64,000 bases of DNA from Calendula officinalis (GCA_963853835.1 OY970832.1:31818208-31882207); one strand, 5' to 3'; positions 1-13,032 are shown, counted from the first letter of the stretch. The notes: generated by a model not told the origin, from the letters alone. Made by a program: numbers and translations.

Positions 1-230
1 TATCTCTAAATTGGCACTACATTCTCAAACCCTACTCGTTTAATTATTGATTATAGGTTACTCATAAAGAAGATTATTGTCTGCTTCCTAACGAATTTCT
101 ATAATTTGAAGGGCTACATATGTACAATGTGTTTAAGGTACTTTTTTAATAATAACATAGTTTCGCTTTTTCTATATTTTCACATGTTTTACTATGGAAT
201 ATGGATGTTGATGTTTTCTTTCATCTCTAC
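1..230. other. AT-rich non-coding sequence
   Basis: No reading frame, repeat boundary or RNA gene is visible. It runs into the ~330-bp repeat family that begins near 231. Confidence 0.5.
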
Positions 231-724
231 ATTTTAGTGAAATTGGAGATATTATCTTTTGACATATTTGTGGAAATTACAAGGTAAAACTCCCTGCTGT
301 ATGAAAATTGTCTCTAGGATATTGTTGGGATCATCACATTGATGTTCATCAACTCCACAATTATCTTTATTAATGAAAATGAAACTGCTAATTTCACTAC
401 TAATTTAGATTAATTCAAAGTTCAACTCTTACTTCATGATTTTGAATATTAGTATTAATTTCATATATTTTATCTCAATTTTCTTTTGAATTAGATTCTC
501 AAAAGTTGAAGACTTGAGAAATAAAAATGGAGTATTTTAGTGAAATTGAAGATATGATCTTTTGACATGTTTGCGGAAATTGGAAGGTAAAACTCCATAT
601 TAACTTCATGGATTTATCATTTGTGTTTTCTTTTAAATAACTATATGAAAACTGTCGCTAGAATTTTTTTGGGATCATCACATTGCTTTTCATCAACTCC
701 ACAATTAGCTTTATACATGAAAAC
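231..724 (+). repeat. ~330-bp direct repeat, first cluster (two units, second truncated)
   Basis: Two units start with the word attttagtgaaattg followed by gatcttttgacatatttg, and contain gggatcatcacattg and a cttttgaattag tract. The same unit recurs at 2291-3640. Each unit looks like duplicated intron DNA with a splice-acceptor-like ttttgaattag followed by a short purine-rich stretch that could be a decayed MADS exon 5. The exon reading is inference; the repetition is seen directly. Confidence 0.7.
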
Positions 725-1400
725 GAATCCGCTAGCAACTAATGGGTCATCTTCCACCAAGGAAAAAGCATTACTGAAATTGATGTGTACATATTAATAT
801 TTGTATGTGTTATAATTTTTTCATATTAATAAATAAATTTGCTTAAACAGAATTGGGTCAAATAGGTGGAACATATCAAAATGGTCAAAATTGATCCATA
901 TTGTTTTCATATTAAATTAATTAAGATACAACAATCACATTTGAGTGTTATATTATTGTTATCATATATCATTTTATAAATAAGTTCTAAAATGTTTTTT
1001 CCCCTTATATTTAATGATTACATGTGTTGAATTGTGTTGGTGATATAGCACGAAACAAGTGTTCTTAATTAGGCTGTTTTTTGTACTAACAATATTTTTA
1101 TGAGCAATATTAAAACGTATATTAGGATAATTAAAAAATGGTAACATTTTATACTATTGGTCCAAATTTGTTTGATTGAAATTATAACTTAAGATTTTGT
1201 CTCGCATGTGCAAAAGTTGATTGGTATATCTATCTCACTACTAAGAAGAATTGGGATGAAAAAGTTTAAACTCCATTTCAAAGCTAAAATGTTAGTGATC
1301 ATGCTTTGGATATTTTGTCCGTAACACCATTTCAATATATACGATTTAGCTTTAAAATTGTTGTTTATTATGAACAAAGCCCGTGCATCGCACGGGCTAG
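725..1400 (+). repeat. Long duplicated segment, copy 1, ending in a GC-rich hairpin
   Basis: The sequence from the gctagcaactaatggg motif to the hairpin at about 1379-1398 (GCCCGTGC, loop, GCACGGGC) is repeated at 3610-4231 and continues at about 13055-13190 across the LTR element that split copy 2. The terminal hairpin resembles plant Helitron 3' ends, but no clean CTRR terminus is shared by the two copies and the left end is unknown, so it is not called a Helitron. Confidence 0.6.
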
Positions 1401-2176
1401 GTTACCTCGTACCTACATAAAAAACGAGCTCAAAGATCGAAGTTGCAATAAATTCGGTAGCCATTATTACGTCCGTTACACAAAGTGTGATATTAAAGTG
1501 TGATATCAAATAGAATCATTGCCTTTAATGATTAATGTCATTTAACCGGAAAAAAAAAGCGTTAACCCTTTCCATCTCAACCCTTAATGTCTACAATCAT
1601 TGTCTTCAATGTTTAGTGGCAACAAAAAAAATGCCTTAATTACACTTAAACGTTTTGTATTAAACTTGAAACCGTTCTATGAAACCCAAAAGCTTTAATG
1701 TTTAAAACTTGAAACGCTAACCTTTGAAATGATTCTACATATACTATGTAACGGTTCCAAATTACTTCATTATTATTTTAGATGCAAATTTAAGTTTCCA
1801 AACTTCCCCAATATTGATTCAAAATACACGTTAATTGCATTCAATTATTACATATATACATCAAGAAACGTTTTTGGTTTCATTTACATTCAATATCCTA
1901 CAATTCCATTTAATACAACCTTTTCAATTTACACCTACTATTTATACTTTTGTAACGTTAATTCAAAACATATATAAAACGTATTGCTCAAATATGTAAA
2001 GTTTTGTGAATCAAATATTTAATCGCTTCTCATTATTTTCACATCTCATGTTTAGATTAGATTTTTATTTGATGATGTCAAATGTAAAGCTTAATTACGT
2101 ACGTACATGAATAATGTGGTGATGTGTTCTTGAAGCATGAAAAACAAACTTTTTTGTGTTTTGTTTCGGTTTTTAG
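1401..2176. other. AT-rich non-coding stretch upstream of the MADS exon
   Basis: Nothing coding is recognised. Short open frames here have AT-rich, low-complexity translations. The stretch could be intron 3 of the MADS-like fragment that follows, but no matching upstream exon is seen. Confidence 0.4.
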
Positions 2177-2276
2177 GCATTTGACGGGAGAAGATATTTC
2201 AACATTAGGAATGAAAGAATTGAAACAACTTGAACGCCAACTAAGGACCGGAGTTGATCTTGTACTTTCTAAAAAG
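2177..2276 (+). pseudogene. Isolated MADS-box (MIKC) K-domain exon
   Basis: A 100-bp exon-like block is bounded by a ttttag acceptor and a gtatgt donor. In frame it encodes the K-box signature HLTGEDISTLGMKELKQLER followed by QLRTGVDLVLSKK. MIKC-type MADS genes typically have an exon 4 of exactly 100 bp in the same phase (one base completing the previous codon), so both size and phase fit. No MADS domain, K-box start or C-terminal exons are recognisable nearby, only tandem ~330-bp repeats downstream, so this is most likely a relic or transposon-captured fragment. In a living gene it would be a dimerisation segment of a nuclear transcription factor. The subfamily cannot be assigned from one exon. 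Confidence 0.8.
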
Positions 2277-2290
2277 GTATGTTTATTCTA

Positions 2291-3640
2291 CTCAACTCTT
2301 ACTTTATGATTTTGAATATTAGTACTAATTTCATTTTTTTTTTGAATTAGATTCTTAAAAGGTCTTCATTTGACAAATAAAAATGGAGTTTTTAGTGAAA
2401 TAGAAGATATGATCTTTTGACATATTTGTGGAAATTGCAAGGTAAAACTATCTACTATTAACTTCATGAGGATTTATCAGTTATGTTTTCTTTTAACTAT
2501 ATGAAAATTGTCGCTAGGATTTCGTTGGGATCATCACATTACGTTTCATCAACTCGGCAATTAGCTTTATAGATGAAAACGAATATATATGCTAATTTCA
2601 GTACTAATTTATGATTAAATTGAAAATTCAAATCTTATTTTATGATATGAATATTAGTACTAGATTCATATTTCTTTCAATTTTCTTATGAATTACATTC
2701 TCTAAAGTTAGAAGATTTGAGAAATAAAAATAGAGTATTTTAGTGAAATTGAAAATATGATCTTTTAACATATTTGTAGGGGTGAGCATTTGGACCGAAA
2801 AAACCGAACCGAACCGAAAACGGACCGAAACCGAATCGAACCGAAACCGATAACATGTTATCGGTTCGGTTTCGGTTTTGAAAATTCATCGTTATCGGTT
2901 CGGTTTTCGGAAAAGGGTGAACATTTGGCCTAAAATAACCGAAACCGAACCGAAACCAAACCGAACCGAAACCAAACCGAACCGAAACCGATAACGTCTT
3001 ATCGGTTCGGTTTCGATTTTGAAAATTCATCGTTATCGGTTATCGGTTCTATCGGTTCGGTTTGGTTCGGTTTTGGCTCGATAATCACCCCTACATATTT
3101 GTGGAAATTGCAAGGTAAAACTCCCTACTATTAACTTCATGAGAATTTATCATTTATGTTTTCTTTTAAATAACTACATTAAAATTGTCGCTAGGATTTT
3201 GTTAGGATCATCACATTGCTTTTCATCAACTCGACAATTAGCTTTATAGATGAAAAGGAATCTGCTAATTTCAATACTAATTTATGGTTAAATTCAAAAT
3301 TCAACTATTGCTTTATGATGTTGAATATCAGTACTAATATAATTAATATATTTTTTCAATTTTCTTTTGAATTAGATTATCAAAAGTTGAAGATTTAAGA
3401 AATAAAAATGGAGTATTTTAGTGAAATTGAAGATATGATCTTTTGATATATTTGTGGAAATTGCAAGGTAAAACTCCCTACTATTAGCTTCATGAGGATT
3501 TATCATTTATGTTTTCTTTGAAGTAACTATATGAAGATTGTCATTAGGATTTTGTTGGGATCATCACATTGCTTTTCATCAACTCTACAATTAGCTTTAT
3601 AGATGAAAACGAATCTACTAATGTAGTAGCAACTAATGGG
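2291..3640 (+). repeat. ~330-bp direct repeat, second cluster (about 3.5 units)
   Basis: Units begin near 2384, 2734 and 3409, plus a partial tail from 2291. Each carries gggatcatcacatt, gctttatagatgaaaa and an acceptor-like ttttgaattag. In one frame the short block after this acceptor reads VEDLRNKN, which would suit a MADS exon 5, but it is followed by a stop. The array lies just 3' of the K-box exon, consistent with repeated duplication of the exon-5 region. The unit starting at 2734 is interrupted by a MITE. Confidence 0.7.
2778..3092. mobile_element. MITE with CGGTTCGGTTT-rich interior
   Basis: Perfect 8-bp terminal inverted repeats AGGGGTGA / TCACCCCT are flanked by a 10-bp direct duplication ACATATTTGT at 2768-2777 and 3093-3102. 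The empty site is visible in sister ~330-bp repeat units, which read acatatttgtgg uninterrupted. The interior consists almost entirely of CCGAACCGAAA-type repeats on one side and their reverse complements on the other, so the element can fold on itself. The TSD length would suit a Mutator-like transposase, which is inference. It encodes no protein. Confidence 0.8.
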
Positions 3641-4231
3641 TCATCTTCCACCCGGGGAAAAAGCATTACTGAAATTGATGTGTACATATTAATATTTGTA
3701 TGTATTGTAATGTTTTTATATACTATTAACAAATGTAAGTAATATGTTTTATCTCTCATGTGTCAAATGGTTAAAATAAAAAATAAATTGCTTAAAAAGA
3801 ATCGGGGCTAACAATTGGAACATGTCAAACGGGTCAAAATTGATCCATATTGTTTTCATATTAAATTAATTAGGATACAACAATCATATTTGACTATTAT
3901 ATTACTGTTATCACATCATTTTATAAAATGTTCTAAAATGTTTTTTGTAACATTTAATGAATCCATAAATGGTGTTGGTGGTAAAGCACGAAACAAGTGC
4001 TTTTAAGCTGTTTTTTTGTATTAACAGTGTTTTTATGAACAATATTATTAGAAAAAAATAAAAAATGGTAACATTTTATACCGCTGGTCCAAATTTATTT
4101 GATTGAAATTATAACTTACGATTTTGTCTTGCATGTGCAAATTCTCTTCCAGATGTATGATTGTTATATCAATCTCACTACTTATTAGAATAAAGGTGAA
4201 AAAGTTTAAACTTCATTTCAAAGCTAAACAT
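3610..4231 (+). repeat. Long duplicated segment, copy 2 (left part)
   Basis: Matches 725-1400. It is interrupted after about 4231, and its right-hand end (gttaatgatcatg to the hairpin) is found at about 13055-13190 on the far side of the 8.6-kb LTR element. Confidence 0.65.
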
Positions 4232-4468
4232 TGTTTTATTTTTTTATTTTTTTGAACGGCAAAAAAAGCTAAACATGTTTTTTTTAAACAAGTTAGTAAG
4301 TTAGTGGTTCGACATATGCAGTGACATCCAAGCAGGCAGTATGCATTCCTCGAATATATCTTCTTTCTTGGGGAATAAACCTCACCACCTTTTTTTCTCC
4401 AAAGAAATGCCCCCAACAAATCTTGAACCCAAGACATCTTGAAGGCAAACCCCCATGACCAATTGGTT
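4232..4468. other. Unclassified insert between copy 2 and the LTR element
   Basis: Begins with T-rich tracts and tttttgaacggc, a word also found in the lectin intron near 45140. It ends abruptly at the truncated LTR. It looks like part of a dispersed repeat, not a gene. Confidence 0.35.
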
Positions 4469-7400
4469 CTCAAAATCGGGTATTTGACCCGATCTTTATT
4501 GTAACATACTTTGTCTTAGTACAATCATCTCATAATAAAATTTATTTATGTTGCATCTGAGTGTAGGAAACATTCATGTTATGTGTTATTTATACACATC
4601 ATCTTTTATCCACAAGTTAAGTCATTTGTGTCTCATACAATTAGAAATTGTAATTTAATGTGTTGATAACTTAACGTAAATGTGAAATGAACCAAAAATA
4701 TAAATTTTGTAATTTACAATGATACACTGTCTCAACCTAGTAAACCGATATGAAAAATAGTACATGAAATATTATACACGATTAAATATACAAGTTAGAT
4801 CGTTTAGTACTCAATGCAATACGGATAGTGACAAAATAAGCACCCAAACCAATAATTTTTAATAAGAAAATAACAAACATCAAAAATCAAATAAAACCAC
4901 CATTGAAATATTCTACGGACAAATGTATTAGCAAATTTCCAATAATTAATTGATATTTATGTTATCATTTAATTCAAAATTTAAAGCTAAATTATACCCC
5001 ACACCCCAAGAAATCCGGTACCTATAACCCACCTCACCTTACGTTATGCAATATTTTAACAAAGATTCTAACTAACCACATATCACATATCTCTTCTACA
5101 ACTCAAAAACCCATACAACCTCTCCCTCTCATCCGATGAAAAATGAGAAACACCCACCATTATCATCTTCCCTTTCTCCATAGCTCTGTCACTCGCAACC
5201 AAAATAGGAACCAAGAAGCTATACCATCCCATCTCATTTTCCTAACTCGAGTTTAACCAGGAAGCGCCACCACTATTGCTACAATTTTTTCCGGCGACAC
5301 AAAGATATCTCCAACTACATATCACTCTCTCGGTTATTAGGACCGGAAGAACCACCACCAACTCCCGACAGCCGGCGAAATCCATCCGTGTCTCTCTTTT
5401 CGACCATTTGTTTCACCTCCGACGATCCTTCCCGTCGATATCTCTCTCTCTCTCTCTCAACCGTTTACACCCTCAAAACCCCAGAAAATAATCCGGCGAC
5501 GTCTCAAGACATCCGGCAGTCGGAGAAACCCAGCAGAAAAACCCAGTCGACTATCCCTCGTCGATGTGCAAAACAGCAAACAAATTGTCCGACCAAGAGC
5601 TGCAAGACTCCAACGATCACAGAAGCAACATCTCCGCCGAACCCGTCGACAACTATCTCTCTCGATCGACGTTCCTCTCTCCAAGACACGCAAGGGTATG
5701 ACATCTAAACCTATATTCGTTGTAATTATATATTGTCCCTTCAATTCTGCTTGTGTCTCCGATCATTCATCGTATACCAGACACACGTCACACACCCATA
5801 TGCGTGTTATTCTTTTTCACAATGTATAAATGACTGTATTTCTTTTCCTCTTGGGTATCGAGATCCAACAGAGGCTAACCTCAGCTATTTGTTTTGAGAT
5901 GGGCTTTGGCCGATTGGCCAGCCCAACGAACATGAATCCAACAAAAATCAGTTCAGTAGACCAAAATTTTAAGTCAAGCCTTCCATTTAAAAACTAAATC
6001 AAATTTTAAGTATACATCAGTCTCGTTAAAATGATTTTTATCATGTATTATCGACTTATTCAAATTAATTATTTATTATTTTGAATTAGTTAACTTTCTT
6101 TCTTTTATTTAATTACTGTTTATATAATAATTAATTAAAAATTATTATCTATTGACCAAAACTCGTTTTCTTTGATCAAAGTGTACCTGTTTTTAAAACT
6201 TATAAACTTCAAATGAATGTATTTAAAATACGAGACCAATCAAACCAAGTCACCAATATGTCCCTCGATTCAAATTTTTTTTTAGGAATCATTTTGCATC
6301 ATTTAGAATAATCGAGTCATTTTGACCGTCACTCATTTTATTATATATCTGCATATAGGAAGCTAGCGTCGTTTGGTTGGAAACCACGTTGTCATCTACA
6401 TTTTTTCGCTAGCATTGCATCAGGTGAGTTCACAGCCCCACTTTTTACCGCATTTTATGTACTGTTTTATAACTTTGGGGTGGAAAACATAACAACTGCT
6501 TTTATAAATCTATTTGTGACTTTCAATTCACAACCTCTCTTTTACTACGTTTTGACTATTTCAATTTTGAGTGAAAAACATAACAACTATTTTATAAATG
6601 TTTATAATATTTATAAATGTTTACTATATCGTGATGAAAACTATTTTTGGAAACTTGACAACGAATCCTTATCTCGGACTAGGTTTAGATGTAGTGCATG
6701 GAAGTGCGTATATGCTTACATACCATAATCATTAGCTAGTTGCGACTAGGCCATGGATATGCAGATCGTACTATTGGTTGAGACTCCCCCTCCCACACGT
6801 TATTGATCATTTATTATCGATGTTTATCGAACCACGAGGAGTGTATATCCATATTTGAAATGCGTTTTAGAGTTGTTGTTTTGGTTATGGACTTAGGGTC
6901 GAGATTTTAACTTAAAAGGGTATAGCTAACCTTTTAGGGGATCACCGTCACATGTTTCTTCTTGCGATTTATCGTGCCCCTGTTCTCGGAGCATGTCATT
7001 TTTAACATTTATATCATCACTCAATTTTTTGCCAACGATGGCATACGAAAACTATTATTTCTATTACTGCTTTTGAGCAGACTAATTTAACATTTATATC
7101 ATCACTCAATTTTTTGCCAACGATGGCATACAAAAACGATTATTTCAACTACTGCTTTTGAGCAGACTATTTACTATTTTTACCAACGATGGCATACAAA
7201 AACGATTATTTCAACTACTGCTTTTGAGCAGACTATTTACTATTTTTACCAACGATGACATATGAAACTACTGTTTCTACTACTGCTTTTGAGCAGACTA
7301 TTTTAACTTTTATATCATCAAACTATTTTTGCTATGAATGGCATACAAAACTATGGAACCATTTGAACTTATTAAAAACCTGTGAATTCACTCAACAATT

Positions 7401-7664
7401 TTGTTGATACTTTTACTTATGTTTTTCAGGTATCTAAACTAAGCATTGAGTCGCATGCATTGGAGTCAAGCTTTCGATTTTGTAAAGATGTCACCTCTAA
7501 ATTTTAGTTAAAAACTATGTTTTTATTCAACTACTTTGGTTACATTAAATTTTGGTGACATTACTTTTTATCAAACATTTATTGTTTACGATAATCATAT
7601 GCTATGCTTACTCATGAAGTCGCACGCCCGTTCTTCCGCAAACCACTTTTGGCGGGGTGTGACA
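4469..7664 (+). repeat. 5' LTR of the large non-autonomous element (left end truncated)
   Basis: Matches 9834-13032 nearly base for base. It ends with TGTGACA at 7664, immediately before the PBS. The first 10 bases present in the 3' LTR (TGTGACAACC) are missing here. Open frames inside it (around 5276-5829) are low-complexity and recur in the other LTR, so they are not treated as genes. Confidence 0.9.
7001..7330 (+). repeat. Tandem subrepeats inside the 5' LTR
   Basis: Four to five imperfect units of about 60-85 bp are built around ccaacgatggcatac and ctgcttttgagcagact. The latter is a small hairpin (CTGCTTTTGAGCAG). The same array is present in the 3' LTR near 12369-12700. Confidence 0.75.
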
Positions 7665-7667
7665 GAT

Positions 7668-7680
7668 TGGTATCAGAGCC
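7668..7680 (+). promoter_or_regulatory. Primer binding site (initiator tRNA-Met type)
   Basis: TGGTATCAGAGCC lies three bases after the LTR end and matches the usual plant PBS complementary to the 3' end of initiator tRNA-Met. Confidence 0.9.
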
Positions 7681-9810
7681 ATTGGTTATAGTGAACTAGC
7701 GAGTCTAGTCTATAACTTCAAAATGATTTTTGGGCAAAAGGTTTTCAATGCATTAAGAGTCTCATTTCATATAGAGTTCATTGCATATAGAGTTGCATTG
7801 CATATAAAGATACATTACATATCATTCGTTTACCCTTGCCTTAGTAATAGATCGCTTGCTCTATATTGCCTTACACTTACCCTTACGTATTGTGCTTTAT
7901 TCCATTGGATACTTACACGTGAACCTATAGGTTAAACCTATTACACTATATCGTCTGTAAGTTCATTTGAATCCTCAGTTCACGACATTACACTGCTCAC
8001 TGAACACTTACATCACATACCTAAATCGAATATCTTACTTACACTCCACTAATCACTTACACAAAAACACGAATTCGATAATTGTTACCGAACGTCTACG
8101 AGCAGCGAACACTTTGAAAACACTATTCGACTGAACATCGAGCATGGCGGCACATCATCAGATGACCTTAAACAAGAAACACATATATATATGTATTGTG
8201 CGTCTTAATCACACACTATATATAATTATCTCACACATTCTACGTCACCCGATTATTGTCAAATCAACCATAATTTCCTACTCAACAAATCGTAAAACTC
8301 GAAAGATTCCTCGCATGACCAACAATTGAACATCTATCCACCAATCTTTAACGCCACGAAACGAAAACACGAAAGACGTCACACGTCCAGTCTAGGGCGT
8401 CTCAAAATTAAACGCTACGCACAACTTCTAAATTCGTTTAATACACTATGGATAAAAGATTCCAAATTTCCCTAAAATGAATATATGAAGTGATAATGAT
8501 GATGAAATATTGTACGATGATATTATAAAAAGTCTGGCCAGCGTGTTTATAATTACATGGTACAATGTAGACTTATCTAAGTCATGGATTATTGAAACAA
8601 ACCGATGAATAAAACAGTTGTATACAACCAACCTTATTAATATTAAAATAAGAGAATAAGAAAATTGAATAGAAATCAGTCAACTTTGGGGTAAAGTCCT
8701 CTTGGCTAATAATGTGAATTAAATATGACAATTAAACATATGCGGACCACAATAAGAAGATAAGCATAATGATGATCAAACAGTAAAATTTCAACTATTA
8801 CTAAAGCCGATTTGGGCAATATATTACTTGAGAAGAAATGAGAAGAACAATTAATAAAGAATTATCCGAAAATATTTCGGTTCAAAGAGAAACGATGTAT
8901 CTAACGCCTACCTATCATAACAATTATTAGAAATTATTCCTAAAAGAACTTACAAATTTTTTCATCACCATCGTCAAATCAAATTCAGAACTAAATTAAC
9001 CTAAGAGCCCCATTGATCGCACGTCAACCTTACCATCTAAATCCACTTAAAGTTACCTCATATTAAGCGTATCAAGAAAACTCAAAACAACGTACTACCC
9101 GTTGTCAGATTTAACACCTTTACCACGGAAATTTTGATCACACGTTATATTAAAGAATGTTAAGTTGTTGAATATGTACAAAGTATATGAAAAGCAACAT
9201 ATTTATTTCAATCACATGCATAAAATATTAAGTTGCCGACTGTTGGTACCTGAATATATAGAGTCTGACTCGTCACAAATAATAAATTCTATTCAAATAT
9301 CAATCTACACTCCCAACTGAAGATTATAAATTTCTTGATCTTGTTGACTACCAACCGACAATTTGTTGGAAATTATACAAAAATGGCCCAAACCCTAAAT
9401 TTTCCTTATAAATAATTGTTACATACAAATCAATATATTTAGATATTTATAACTATTGCAAAACTACTGGAAAAAAATAATAATTATACCACTCATGACC
9501 ATGAGGTAGGTGTTGTCGTATTAAATCTGGGAACATTATCAATACGGTACCACATTCACAATTTTCCCCGACCATAAAGTATCTAACACATTCGATTGGA
9601 AAGAACTTGACATGTAACAATGGCATTGCGTCAGGTTGCGAAATGATTACGACGGCAAAATAAAATATATTCTCGGGAAGGCGAGACGTTGTGTACGACA
9701 ACGAACCATACCACGTCAAGTGCGATCACTAGAATGCCTATCTATATTTTTCTTCCTAACTCTCCATCTAGTAACGCACCGTCTTAAAATTTCGGGACGA
9801 AATTTTTTTT
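7681..9810 (+). other. Non-coding interior of the large-LTR element
   Basis: No long open frame and no retroviral motif was found on the plus strand. A minus-strand open frame at 9453-9719 has no recognisable homology and opposes the element's transcription. Confidence 0.6.
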
Positions 9811-9823
9811 AACAAGGGGAGAA
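9811..9823 (+). promoter_or_regulatory. Polypurine tract
   Basis: aacaaggggagaa abuts the TG start of the 3' LTR, the expected position for plus-strand priming. Confidence 0.85.
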
Positions 9824-12800
9824 TGTGACAACCCTCAAAATCGGGTATTTGACCCGATCTTTATTGTAACCTACTTTGTCTTAGTACAATCATCTCATAA
9901 TAAAATTTATTTATGTTGCATCTGAGTGTAGGAAACATTCATGTTATGTGTTATTTATACACATCATCTTTTATGCACAAGTTAAGTCATTTGTGTCTCA
10001 TACAATTAGAAATTGTAATTTAATGTGTTGATAACTTAACGTAAATGTGAAACGAACCAAAAATATAAATTTTGTAATTTACAATGATACACTGTCTCAA
10101 CCTAGTAAACCAATATGAAAAATAGTACATGAAATATTATACACGATTAAATATACAAGTAAGATCGTTTAGTACTCAATGTAATACGGATAGTGACAAA
10201 ATAAGCACCCAAACCAATAATTTTTAATAAGAAAATAACAAACATCAAAAATCAAATAAAACCACCATTGAAATATTCTACGGACAAATGTATTAGCAAA
10301 TTTCCAATAATTAATTGATATTTATGTTATCATTTAATTCAAAATTTAAAGCTAAATTATACCCCACACCCCAAGAAATCCGGTACCTATAACCCACCTC
10401 ACCTTACGTTATGCAATATTTTAACAAAGATTCTAACTAACCACATATCACATATCTCTTCTACAACTCAAAAACCCATACAACCTCTCCCTCTCATCCG
10501 ATGAAAAATGAGAAACACCCACCATTATCATCCTCCCTTTCTCCATAGCTCTGTCACTCGCAACCAAAATAGGAACCAAGAAGCTATACCATCCCATCTC
10601 ATTTTCCTAACTCGAGTTTAACCAGGAAGCGCCACCACTATTGCTACAATTTTTTCCGGCGACACAAAGATATCTCCAACTACATATCACTCTCTCGGTT
10701 ATTAGGACCGGAAGAACCACCACCAACTCCCGACAGCCGGCGAAATCCATCCGTGTCTCTCTTTTCGACCATTTGTTTCACCTCCGACGATCCTTCCCGT
10801 CGATATCTCTCTCTCTCTCTCTCTCAACCGTTTACACCCTCAAAACCCCAGAAAATAATCCGGCGACGTCTCAAGACATCCGGCAGTCGGAGAAACCCAG
10901 CAGAAAAACCCAGTCGACTATCCCTCGTCGATGTGCAAAACAGCAAACAAATTGTCCGACCAAGAGCTGCAAGACTTCAACGATCACAGAAGCAACATCT
11001 CCGCCGAACCCGTCGACAACTATCTCTCTCGATCGACATTCCTCTCTCCAAGACACGCAAGGGTATGACATCTAAACCTATATTCGTTGTAATTATATAT
11101 TGTCCCTTCAATTCTGTTTGTGTCTCCGATCATTCATCGTATACCAGACACACGTCACACACCCATATGCGTGTTATTCTTTTTCACAATGTATAAATGA
11201 CTGTATTTCTTTTCCTCTTGGGTATCGAGATCCAACAGAGGCTAAGCTCATCTATTTGTTTTGAGATGGGCTTTGGCCGATTGGCCAGCCCAACGAACAT
11301 GAATCCAACAAAAATCAGTTCAGTAGACCAAAATTTTAAGTCAAGCCTTCCATTTAAAAACTAAATCAAATTTTAAGTATACATCAGTCTCGTTAAAATG
11401 ATTTTTATCATGTATTATCGACTTATTCAAATTAATTATTTATTATTTTGAATTAGTTAACTTTCTTTCTTTTATTTAATTACTGTTTATATAATAATTA
11501 ATTAAAAATTATTATCTATTGACCAAAACTCGTTTACTTTGATCAAAGTGTACCTGTTTTTAAAACTTATAAACTTCAAATGAATGTATTTAAAATACGA
11601 GACCAATCAAACCAAGTCACCAATATGTCCCTCGATTCAAATTTTTTTTTTAGGAATCATTTTGCATCATTTAGAATAAACGAGTCATTTTGACCGTCAC
11701 TCATTTTATTATATATCTGCATATAGGAAGCTAGCGTCGTTTGGTTGGAAACCACGTTGTCATCTACATTTTTTTGCTAGCATTGCATCAGGTGAGTTCA
11801 CAGCCCCACTTTTTACCGCATTTTATGTACTGTTTTATAACTTTGGGGTGGAAAACATAACAACTGCTTTTATAAATCTATTTGTGACTTTCAATTCACA
11901 ACCTCTCTTTTACTACGTTTTGACTATTTCACTTTTGAGTGAAAAACATAACAACTATTTTATAAATGTTTATAATATTTATAAATGTTTACTATATCGT
12001 GATGAAAACTATTTTTGGAAACTTGACAACGAATCCTTATCTCGGACTAGGTTTAGATGTAGTGCATGGAAGTGCGTATATGCTTACATACCATAATCAT
12101 TAGCTAGTTGCGACTAGGCCATGGATATGCAGATAGTACTATTGGTTGAGACTCCCCCTCCCACACGTTATTGATCATTTATTATCGATGTTTATCGAAC
12201 CACGAGGAGTGTATATCCATATTTGAAATGCGTTTTAGAGTTGTTGTTTTGGTTATGGACTTAGGGTCGAGATTTTAACTTAAAAGGGTATAGCTAACCT
12301 TTTAGGGGATCACCGTCACATGTTTCTTCTTGCGATTTATCGTGCCCCTGTTCTCGGAGCAGGTCATTTTTAACATTTATATCATCACTCAATTTTTTGC
12401 CAACGATGGCATACGAAAACTATTATTTCTATTACTGCTTTTGAGCAGACTAATTTAACATTTATATCATCACTCAATTTTTTGCCAACGATGGCATACA
12501 AAAACGATTATTTCAACTACTGCTTTTGAGCAGACTATTTACTATTTTTACCAACGATGGCATACAAAAACGATTATTTCAACTACTGCTTTTGAGCAGA
12601 CTATTTACTATTTTTACCAACGATGACATATGAAACTACTGTTTCTACTACTGCTTTTGAGCAGACTATTTTAACTTTTATATCATCAAACTATTTTTGC
12701 TATGAATGGCATACAAAACTATGGAACCATTTGAACTTATTAAAAACCCGTGAATTCACTCAACAATTTTGTTGATACTTTTACTTATGTTTTTCAGGTA

Positions 12801-13032
12801 TCTAAACTAAGCATTGAGTCGCATGCATTGGAGTCAAGCTTTCGATTTTGTAAAGATGTCACCTCTAGATTTTAGTTAAAAACTATGTTTTTATTCAACT
12901 ACTTTGGTTACATTAAATTTTGGTGACATTACTTTTTATCAAACATTTATTGTTTACGATAATCATATGCTATGCTTACTCATGAAGTCGCACGCCCGTT
13001 CTTCCGCAAACCACTTTTGGCGGGGTGTGACA
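9824..13032 (+). repeat. 3' LTR of the large non-autonomous element (complete)
   Basis: 3209 bp with TG...CA ends. It contains a CT-rich stretch, an open frame in the 10641-11196 region that mirrors the 5' LTR, and the tandem subrepeats near 12369-12700. Confidence 0.9.

Larger units (their letters stand above)
4469..13032 (+). mobile_element. Non-autonomous LTR retrotransposon with 3.2-kb LTRs (LARD-like)
   Basis: Two nearly identical 3.2-kb direct repeats flank 2.1 kb. The right repeat has TGTGACAACC...GGTGTGACA ends. Directly after the left LTR is an initiator-tRNA-Met-type primer binding site, and directly before the right LTR is a polypurine tract preceded by ttcgggacgaaat, a layout typical of plant Ty3/gypsy elements. 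No gag, protease, RT or integrase frame survives, so it would need enzymes in trans. The left LTR lacks its first 10 bases and no target duplication is evident. Few substitutions separate the LTRs, so insertion was fairly recent. Confidence 0.88.

Noticed and set aside
1379..1400. Helitron 3' end at the GCCCGTGC hairpin
   Set aside because: The hairpin fits, but similarity between the two copies continues past it, no common CTRR terminus is seen and no 5' TC end was located.
9453..9719. Minus-strand open frame of 88 codons in the large-LTR element interior
   Set aside because: Opposite to the element's direction, no homology recognised, no promoter or splice context.
10641..11196. Open frames of 140-150 codons in the CT-rich part of the large LTR
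   Set aside because: Low-complexity, overlapping in two frames, and only a shortened version exists in the other LTR; no recognisable domain.
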